Below are positions 57,274-64,000 of a stretch of DNA of 64,000 nucleotides, piece after piece. The notes beneath the pieces were generated by a model. It had not been told where the DNA came from, ran no database searches, and saw nothing but the letters and a program-made list of their open reading frames with translations. Numbering within the stretch: position 1 is the stretch's first letter; every line of letters begins with the position of its first letter. This DNA comes from Haploplasma axanthum. GTDB lineage: Bacteria > Bacillota_I > Bacilli_A > Acholeplasmatales > Acholeplasmataceae. The stretch covers positions 1,550,001 to 1,614,000 of the forward strand of contig NZ_LR215048.1 of the NCBI RefSeq assembly GCF_900660745.1, read 5' to 3'. Position numbers and translations under genes: made by a program.

Positions 57274-59619
57274 TTATTTAATATTAAACACTAATTCTGT
57301 TTCTTTAGTATAAGAATTTAATTCAACAATTGTATGATTGTCTGTATGAATTGTTTTTAAATCTTTATTTTCAACATTTAGATTAATAAATGTTAATTTA
57401 GATTTTTTATCAGATTTTACTGTTACAACAACTTCTTTTCCATTTTTAACAATAGTAACTACTGCTTTAACTTTATTATCAGTACCATAAACTTCACGTG
57501 TTGTTTTTATACCTTCTAATAATTCATAAACTTGAAGATCAACATTATCTTCATAGTTATAATCACTATTATCATTAATATTTCCAATTGGTAGAATCGT
57601 ATTTTCTCTAACCATTAACGGCATACTAAAGTAATCATATTTTTTACTATTCCAAGTATTTCCAACTACTTTTTCTTTAGTAAAGTAATTTGTCCAATTT
57701 CCTTTTGGAAGATATACATCACCAATTCCTACTTCATTTAAAACTGGAGCAACAAGTAATGCATCACCAAACATATATTGTTTATCTAAATAATGAGTGT
57801 TTTTATCGTTAGTAAATTCTAAAACCATACTTCTCATTGTTGGAATACCACGTTTATTTGCTAGTTGAGAGATTGAATAAATGTATGGCATAAGGGTTGC
57901 TTTTAGATTTGTATAAAATCTTAAAACATCAACCGCTTCTTCATCATACACCCAAGGTACTCTGTAACTTGTGCTTCCATGCAATCTTGAATGTGAAGAT
58001 AAAAGTCCAAATGCACACCATCTCTTATAGACATCAGCTGTTGATGAACTTTCAAAACCACCAATGTCATGACTCCAAAAACCAAAACCAGACATAGCAA
58101 GAGATAATCCTCCTCTTAAACTTTCTGCCATTGATTCATAGTTACTCCAGCAATCTCCACCCCAGTGTACTGGAAATTTTTGTGCACCAGCAGTTGCTGA
58201 TCTAGCAAATAAGAATGCTTCATCTTTTCCAAGTTTTTCTTGTAACAATTCAAAAACAACTTTATTATATATATATGCATAATAATTGTGCATTTTTTCT
58301 GGATTTGAACCATCAAAGTAAACAACATCAGTTGGAATTCTCTCACCAAAATCTGTTTTAAAACTATCAACACCCATATCAACAAGTTTAGCAAGCTTAC
58401 TTTGATACCATTTTGCAGCTTCTGGATTTGTAAAATCAACAATAGCCATTCCAGGTTGCCACATATCCCATTGCCACACATCACCATTTGGCTTCTTAAT
58501 TAAATAACCTTTTTCCATTCCTTCATCAAATAAAACAGACTCTTGAGCAATATATGGATTAATCCATACACATATTTTCAATCCTAAGGCTTTAATTCTT
58601 TTTATCATTCCCTCTGGATCTTTAAATACACGTTTATCCCAAACAAAATCAGTCCAATGGAAATCTTTCATCCAGAAACAGTCAAAATGGAAAACTTTTA
58701 AAGGTATTTTTCTTTCAAGCATTCCATTTATAAAACTCATAACAGTTTCTTCATCATAATTAGTAGTGAATGATGTCGATAACCAAAGACCATATGTCCA
58801 AGGTTTTGGAAGTGCTGGTTTTCCAGTTAAATCAGTATATCTTTCGATAACATTTAACATTGTTGGACCATTAAAGAAGAAATAATCTAATTCTTCTCCT
58901 GTAACAACAAATCCTACTTTTTTAACATTTTCACTACCTATTTCCATAGATACTTTTTCAGGATGATTAATAAATACACCATATCCTTTGTTTGTTAAAT
59001 AAAATGGAATGTTCTTATATGAAAGTTCAGTTGATGTACCACCATCTTCATTCCATATTTCAATTGTTTGTCCATTTTTTACAAAAGGAGTAAATCTTTC
59101 TCCTGTTCCATAAACTAGTTCTCCAACTGACAAACTAAGTCTTTGTTGCATAAAACTATTTGTTGATGTTGGAACATCATATGCAAAACCCTTCCAATCA
59201 GCTTTTACATATCCATAATCACGTTGTGTTGATTCTGTTAAGAACTCTTCACCACGATAGTATTTCATAACCCAATTTTTTTTATCAATTACTAATCTTA
59301 AATTTCCACTTTTAACTACTATTTTCTCATCATTAGATTCAAAATTTAACTTCTGATTCTTATCATTTATTTCAAATGATGGTCCATGATTTTTAACACC
59401 TTTATAATGATATGCTCTTACTCTAATAACTTCTTCAAATGGTGCAGAAATCTCAACAGTTAAGTTTACTCCTCCTAATGTATCACCACGATGTTTAATA
59501 AATTTAGTTGGTGCAGTTAAAATAAGTTTATTATCTATTACTTTTTCAAAATAAACTTCTTTAGGACTAAATAACTCATAGCCTTCTTTTAACAACCATT
59601 CTCCATTAGTAAATTTCAT
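57274..59619 (-). CDS. yicI: Alpha-xylosidase (GH31, YicI-like)
   Basis: 781 residues, cytoplasmic, matching the length of E. coli YicI (772). The nucleophile is Asp423 in FKTDFGERIPTD and the acid/base Asp489 in VHWGGDC. Residues known from YicI to shape the xylose site are all present at a constant offset of seven: Phe284, Cys314, Phe315, Trp352 and Lys421. The Cys-Phe pair in FHFDCFW favours alpha-xylosidase over alpha-glucosidase. It removes alpha-1,6-xylose from the non-reducing end of xyloglucan oligosaccharides (isoprimeverose-type units). Its ATG overlaps the GH2 stop by four nt, so the two are translationally coupled. Confidence 0.95.
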   Translation of the reverse strand: MKFTNGEWLLKEGYELFSPKEVYFEKVIDNKLILTAPTKFIKHRGDTLGGVNLTVEISAPFEEVIRVRAYHYKGVKNHGPSFEINDKNQKLNFESNDEKIVVKSGNLRLVIDKKNWVMKYYRGEEFLTESTQRDYGYVKADWKGFAYDVPTSTNSFMQQRLSLSVGELVYGTGERFTPFVKNGQTIEIWNEDGGTSTELSYKNIPFYLTNKGYGVFINHPEKVSMEIGSENVKKVGFVVTGEELDYFFFNGPTMLNVIERYTDLTGKPALPKPWTYGLWLSTSFTTNYDEETVMSFINGMLERKIPLKVFHFDCFWMKDFHWTDFVWDKRVFKDPEGMIKRIKALGLKICVWINPYIAQESVLFDEGMEKGYLIKKPNGDVWQWDMWQPGMAIVDFTNPEAAKWYQSKLAKLVDMGVDSFKTDFGERIPTDVVYFDGSNPEKMHNYYAYIYNKVVFELLQEKLGKDEAFLFARSATAGAQKFPVHWGGDCWSNYESMAESLRGGLSLAMSGFGFWSHDIGGFESSSTADVYKRWCAFGLLSSHSRLHGSTSYRVPWVYDEEAVDVLRFYTNLKATLMPYIYSISQLANKRGIPTMRSMVLEFTNDKNTHYLDKQYMFGDALLVAPVLNEVGIGDVYLPKGNWTNYFTKEKVVGNTWNSKKYDYFSMPLMVRENTILPIGNINDNSDYNYEDNVDLQVYELLEGIKTTREVYGTDNKVKAVVTIVKNGKEVVVTVKSDKKSKLTFINLNVENKDLKTIHTDNHTIVELNSYTKETELVFNIK

Positions 59620-62600
59620 TTTGTTTCTCCTTTTAATTCATCACTATTTTTTATAAATTTAAACCACTTAAAGTCAAAACTGCTACCTGGTAAGAAAATA
59701 AACTCAACATTTGATTTACCTCTAATATCATCTAATTTAATATCAATAATATTAAAACTTTGACTCTTCATAAATTCAATATTTTTCACTAACTCATTAC
59801 CATCAACATTTGTTATTTGCAGTCTAATTGTATTATTATCTTTCTTTGATCTACCACAAATTTTTATGCTACTTATTCCCTCATTAAAATTTAAATTATT
59901 AAAACTAAATGAGACATTATTTCCAATATTAGAAAATCCCCAATTTTCTTTTTCAAAATAATCTCCATAATACATGTCGTTTTCTAAAACAGAAACCTCT
60001 TCATATGTTTTGTCGTATTCATCAAAAACAAAACCTTTAAAATGTACTGAACGACTAAATTCTAATGCAATATCTTTATTACCTTTCAACCTTTTAGATA
60101 ACTTATATCTTTCTGATTGATAAACATCCCAAATAGTATCTTTATAATAAGTAAATGTATCGATTAACTCTTTTTGTTTATTATTACCTTCAACAACATA
60201 TAATTTGATTTCTAAAGGTTTACTATCAAACGAAAAGATTGGTAATTCGATATACTCACTACCATTTAAACCAAAATCAATATTATTAAAAAACAAAATT
60301 GACTTCACTTCATTACTAGTTGCAATACCCTTTTCATTACCTGACTTTATTTCACCTTCAAAATCATCATAAAGACTAGCACTTATAAATTTATATGGAT
60401 TTTTATAGGCAATACCAATTCCTTTAATATCAAATTGTAATTCTGATATTATTGTTGCTTGATTTTTATCATTTTTATCCATACATCTAAGAGTGAAATT
60501 GCCATCTCCAAGCCCTTTAACATATACTCTATTAGACTCTTGTCTTATTTTAGCAATACTTGTTTCAACACCCTTTGCATTTACTACTTTCCAAACTAAT
60601 TCTTTATTCGTAGCATTTTCAGGATAAATTTTATATTCAATTTCAGTTTCATTTTTTTCTTTACTTAAAATATTTGTTTTTGATTTAAGTTCAATTTTTC
60701 TAATTGAAATGAAATCAAATTTATTATCTTCTGATTTTTCTATAGATTCTCCTGATCGAATACGATAATTTGATTCTTGTGCTATTTTATATTCACCAAT
60801 TAAATTTACTTCAGTAATCTCAATAGTTTTAGAAACCGACTCCATATTTGGTGAATCAATAACTAAATTTACTTTTCCGCTTTGATATAGTGAACCAATG
60901 AGAACTTTTAATTTCCCAGAAAACAATTTCCGTGTATTAGTTTTATACTCATCATAATCCGTACTATCACCATTATCCATTCCTAATAGTTTAGCTGGTC
61001 CGTCTATCTTAATTGTAACTTCATTATTTGCATTATAAACATGATTTCCATCTAGGTCCTCAAGTTCAATAATAATTTCTAATAAATCAATACCATCAGC
61101 TTTTAATATATCTTTTGATAATGAAACCTTAAGTTTATTTCCATCGCCAAAAGACCTTCGTGAATCTCTTAATATCTCATTCCCAAACTCATCATACCCA
61201 ATTACAAGAAGTTCACCTTTTTCATATGGAATCTTCCAAGTAGGGATTAACTCATCCTTAGTTAATTTCTCACCAATAAATCTATCGTTTAAAAATAATT
61301 TTGTAACTTGTAAATTGCTTGCAACTCTAACATCAATTAACTGATTATCATTAAAGTCCCAATATGGAAAAATATGTAGTACTGGTTCTTTTGTCCATAG
61401 AGCCTTATATACGTAGAAACTATCTTTTGGAAAACCAGCAGTATCTATTTGTCCAAAATATGAATTCTTTGTATCATATGGTGTTGGTTCACCAATATAG
61501 TCAAAACCAGTCCAAATAAATTGGCCTAATGAATAATCAAGACTTTGATCATAACTTAGCATATATTCAAGTGATTTTGCACCCCAACTTGTTGTACTAT
61601 TTCCAAGCGATGAACATTGTTTATCATCATCAACTAAGATAAGTGATTCAAGAGGAAAATGATAAATTCCTCTGCTTTGGACTATTGAACCTGTTTCACT
61701 TCCATAAATTTTCCAATCTGGATACTTTAAATGTTGCTCATTATATAATTTTTCTGCATAATTATAACCAGCATATTTCAATAAATCAGTACATCTTTGT
61801 GCATTTTCACCCATCATAAAATTGGAACCAATTGTTATTGGTGCATTTTCCAAATAGTCATATTGTAAAACTAATTGTTTTAATTCTTCTGTAATTCTTA
61901 AGCCCGATTCATCAACATGAGTATCATATATTTCATTACCAATACTCCACATCAATAAGCTCACATGATTTCTATCACGCTTTATCCAACTTTTAACATC
62001 AATAGCTTTATGCTCTTTAAAAAACCTTGAATAATCAAATTGTGTCTTTTGACGTTCCCACATATCAAAAGCATCTGAAACAATCAAGAATCCCATTTCA
62101 TCTGCTAGCTCCATAAAATCTGGAGCAGGAACATAGTGCGCAGTTCTAATTGCATTAACTCCCATTTCTTTCAGCTGTTCAAATCTTCTTCTTTGTAAAA
62201 CTTTAGAAAATACAGATCCTAAACTTCCAAAATCATGATGTTCACAAACTCCGTTTAATTTAGATTTTTTACCATTAATAAATAATCCTTTTTCAGAATC
62301 CATAACAATATCTCTAAATCCAACATTTTGTTTATGTGTATCATATAAGTTATCATTAATATAAAGATTTGTTTCTAAACTATACAGATTTGGGTCATCT
62401 GGCGACCATAAAATTGGTTTTTCTACAACTAATTTTTGTTTTATTAGTTTATTGTTTACACTATCTTTTTGATGTGCTATTAATTTGTCTTTATAGTATA
62501 ATTTCTGTTCTAAAAATCCACTATCATGTGTAAGTTCAGTATGAATTACAACAGAACCATCAAAATGATTAGTTTTAACATATACGCCATCGTTTAATAT

Positions 62601-63059
62601 TCTTTTTTTATTTTTCTTTATAAACCAAACATCACGATATATTCCAGCTCCTGAATACCATCTCGAATTAGGGTGTTCATGTTTAACTTGAACAACAACT
62701 CTATTTTTACCTTTTTTCAAATATTTAGTTATCTCAAATTCGAAGGAAGTATATCCATATTTCCATGCTCCAACAGATTGATCATTGATATAAACTGTTG
62801 AATCCATATATACTCCTTCAAATTTAAGAAAATATGAAAAGTCATTTTCAATTTCCAATTCAAAATCTTTCAAATACCAACCACTTGATGTTTCATATAA
62901 ATTCTTAACATTATAGATTAACCAGTCATGTGGTAATGCTACATCAATAAATTCTTTTTCTTTTTTTAATATATGATTTAATGTAGTTTCAATTGGCTGT
63001 TTTAAAAACTTCCAAAATAGATTAAATTTTTTTGTTTCATTCATAGTCATTTTCTCCAT
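59616..63059 (-). CDS. Beta-galactosidase (GH2), large multidomain
   Basis: 1,147 residues from the ATG at 63059 (AAAGG nine nt upstream); MNETKK at 63044 with GGAG nine nt upstream is an equal alternative. Domains in order: GH2 sugar-binding domain (about 40-150, ending RWYSGAGIYRDVWF), immunoglobulin-like (150-250) and TIM barrel (250-550). Acid/base is Glu376 in MWSIGNEI and nucleophile Glu455 in IYGSETGS. Further domains follow: DUF4982-like (about 565-640), Ig-like repeats and, at about residues 760-860, a Big-type domain. No signal peptide, so intracellular despite the accessory modules. It would release beta-galactose from side chains after the fucosidase. Gap of 19 nt to the GH5 gene. 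Confidence 0.9.
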   Translation of the reverse strand: MEKMTMNETKKFNLFWKFLKQPIETTLNHILKKEKEFIDVALPHDWLIYNVKNLYETSSGWYLKDFELEIENDFSYFLKFEGVYMDSTVYINDQSVGAWKYGYTSFEFEITKYLKKGKNRVVVQVKHEHPNSRWYSGAGIYRDVWFIKKNKKRILNDGVYVKTNHFDGSVVIHTELTHDSGFLEQKLYYKDKLIAHQKDSVNNKLIKQKLVVEKPILWSPDDPNLYSLETNLYINDNLYDTHKQNVGFRDIVMDSEKGLFINGKKSKLNGVCEHHDFGSLGSVFSKVLQRRRFEQLKEMGVNAIRTAHYVPAPDFMELADEMGFLIVSDAFDMWERQKTQFDYSRFFKEHKAIDVKSWIKRDRNHVSLLMWSIGNEIYDTHVDESGLRITEELKQLVLQYDYLENAPITIGSNFMMGENAQRCTDLLKYAGYNYAEKLYNEQHLKYPDWKIYGSETGSIVQSRGIYHFPLESLILVDDDKQCSSLGNSTTSWGAKSLEYMLSYDQSLDYSLGQFIWTGFDYIGEPTPYDTKNSYFGQIDTAGFPKDSFYVYKALWTKEPVLHIFPYWDFNDNQLIDVRVASNLQVTKLFLNDRFIGEKLTKDELIPTWKIPYEKGELLVIGYDEFGNEILRDSRRSFGDGNKLKVSLSKDILKADGIDLLEIIIELEDLDGNHVYNANNEVTIKIDGPAKLLGMDNGDSTDYDEYKTNTRKLFSGKLKVLIGSLYQSGKVNLVIDSPNMESVSKTIEITEVNLIGEYKIAQESNYRIRSGESIEKSEDNKFDFISIRKIELKSKTNILSKEKNETEIEYKIYPENATNKELVWKVVNAKGVETSIAKIRQESNRVYVKGLGDGNFTLRCMDKNDKNQATIISELQFDIKGIGIAYKNPYKFISASLYDDFEGEIKSGNEKGIATSNEVKSILFFNNIDFGLNGSEYIELPIFSFDSKPLEIKLYVVEGNNKQKELIDTFTYYKDTIWDVYQSERYKLSKRLKGNKDIALEFSRSVHFKGFVFDEYDKTYEEVSVLENDMYYGDYFEKENWGFSNIGNNVSFSFNNLNFNEGISSIKICGRSKKDNNTIRLQITNVDGNELVKNIEFMKSQSFNIIDIKLDDIRGKSNVEFIFLPGSSFDFKWFKFIKNSDELKGETK

Positions 63060-63078
63060 TAAATCAATCCTTTAAACT

Positions 63079-64000
63079 TTATTTTTTAATATACTCAAAT
63101 GTTATTTCTACATTTCTAAGTTCAGCATACTTTTCACCATCAATTAATACTGCACGTGCTAATTTACTTAATCCTGGTTTAACATATCTTGCGTCATCAG
63201 GAATATTAGTAACCCAAGTATTATAAATATTAACTCTTGTTGTTATCTTATCATCTGAAACTGTATATGATTCTGCAGTTACTTTAACTACTTCACTATT
63301 TACTTTAATTTCTTTTATAGCAATAACATAATTTGGAAAATTGGTTTCCCCGTTATATATTCCCAGTGCCATAAATGTCATTGAATTAGCAAATCCACCA
63401 GATACACCACTAAAATCAAGTGATACTGTATATTCTCCTGCACCACTTACTTCGACATCAGTAGCAACTACACCAGCAGTTTTATCATTTGGATTATAAA
63501 AATTACCTTTACTATTACTATATCCAACATTATAATCTTTACTATTGTACATAATATATGCCATTACTTTATCTTCAAAACCTGTTGCTCCAGAAGGCGC
63601 ATCTAAAACTGCTTTATCTAACGCTTTTCTAGCATTATCTTTAATTGTTTCAATAGTCAGTTTTGATTCATTTTCAACGTTTCTACTTGAATATAGATTC
63701 GCTATTCCTTCATCTTTCATTTTCAGTTCTTTTCTATCAAAAAAATCACTTCTATCCCATAGTAACGGAACAAAATCATATAAATCTGAATTATCAAATA
63801 CATTTTTTATATACTCTAATGTATTTCCTTTTAATGTTCCATTTTTAAGTGGTATTGCAGCAAATTCTCCAAATACTACGCCATACCCCTTTTTAGTAAA
63901 TTTAGTCATTTTTTCAAACAACTCATTCATTTCTTGATATTCTTCTTTTGTTCCCCACTCGGTTTTAGATTCTCCATCTCCTGCATATGTCCATGGAGTA
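63079..64000 (-). CDS. GH5-like endo-glucanase, C-terminal part (5' end outside window)
   Basis: The frame enters from the window edge (TPWTYAGDGESKTEWG); the ATG at 63930 is internal. KKGYGVVFGEFAAIPLKNG resembles the GH5 nucleophile strand (GEF, with the Glu as nucleophile), and LWDRSDFFDRKELKMKD resembles the final barrel strand (W.....F.R). About 190 residues follow that look like a beta-sandwich carbohydrate-binding module (VSGAGEYTVSLDFSGVSGG). GH5 members, notably GH5_4, cleave xyloglucan or beta-glucan backbones. The subfamily and any signal peptide cannot be judged. First visible gene of operon 2. Confidence 0.65.
   Translation of the reverse strand, partial: TPWTYAGDGESKTEWGTKEEYQEMNELFEKMTKFTKKGYGVVFGEFAAIPLKNGTLKGNTLEYIKNVFDNSDLYDFVPLLWDRSDFFDRKELKMKDEGIANLYSSRNVENESKLTIETIKDNARKALDKAVLDAPSGATGFEDKVMAYIMYNSKDYNVGYSNSKGNFYNPNDKTAGVVATDVEVSGAGEYTVSLDFSGVSGGFANSMTFMALGIYNGETNFPNYVIAIKEIKVNSEVVKVTAESYTVSDDKITTRVNIYNTWVTNIPDDARYVKPGLSKLARAVLIDGEKYAELRNVEITFEYIKK

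Overview
The window is very AT-rich DNA from a low-GC Gram-positive-type bacterium that uses the standard code. TGA is a genuine stop in ordinary genes (for example the GH2 gene and a sugar permease) and tryptophan is TGG. Surface proteins are lipoproteins or end in membrane spans, and no LPXTG anchor is visible. Together with a carbohydrate-rich gene content this suggests a wall-less or wall-poor relative of Acholeplasma; that assignment is inference. Almost all resident genes lie on the minus strand.

1-17.9 kb: one open reading frame, cut by the window edge, encodes a giant secreted protein of more than 5,950 residues. It has about 13 GLUG-type beta-helix modules followed by about 22 InlB B-type repeats of about 70 residues. 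Part of it is an almost perfect in-frame tandem repeat of 1,899 bp. 18.6-25.6 kb: an AAA/DUF4143 ATPase behind a 32-bp direct repeat, an L-type-lectin/coiled-coil adhesin broken by an in-frame stop, and an AAC(3)-family acetyltransferase.

25.7-36.5 kb is a mobile-element scrapyard. It holds an intact IS91-like HUH element (transposase plus an overlapping small zinc-ribbon gene), an unrecognised 394-residue protein, a 5'-truncated IS21-like element, a small membrane protein and a tyrosine-recombinase tail. A second, frameshifted IS91-like element follows; its small gene is interrupted by an intact IS21-family element with a 5-bp target duplication. Short motifs repeated every 20-21 bp look like transposon ends. 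36.6-43.4 kb: an RCC1/InlB-repeat lipoprotein, tRNA-Leu(UAG), a bitopic membrane protein, a LacI regulator, a leftover cellobiose phosphorylase tail and a second DUF4143 ATPase.

43.6-64 kb is a carbohydrate locus with two units transcribed toward lower coordinates. Unit 1 is lacI, a sugar-binding lipoprotein, two permeases and GH94. It starts at a TTGACA-17-TATAAT promoter followed directly by a perfect palindromic operator. Unit 2 is GH5 (partial), GH2, GH31 and GH29, then an internal promoter/operator and lacI, GH94, GH43. The enzyme set (endo-glucanase, alpha-xylosidase, beta-galactosidase, alpha-fucosidase, GH43, cellobiose phosphorylase) matches the bonds of fucosylated xyloglucan. I infer import of xyloglucan oligosaccharides, trimming inside the cell and phosphorolysis of the released cellobiose. 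No transporter ATPase is encoded here, so a shared one elsewhere is expected.
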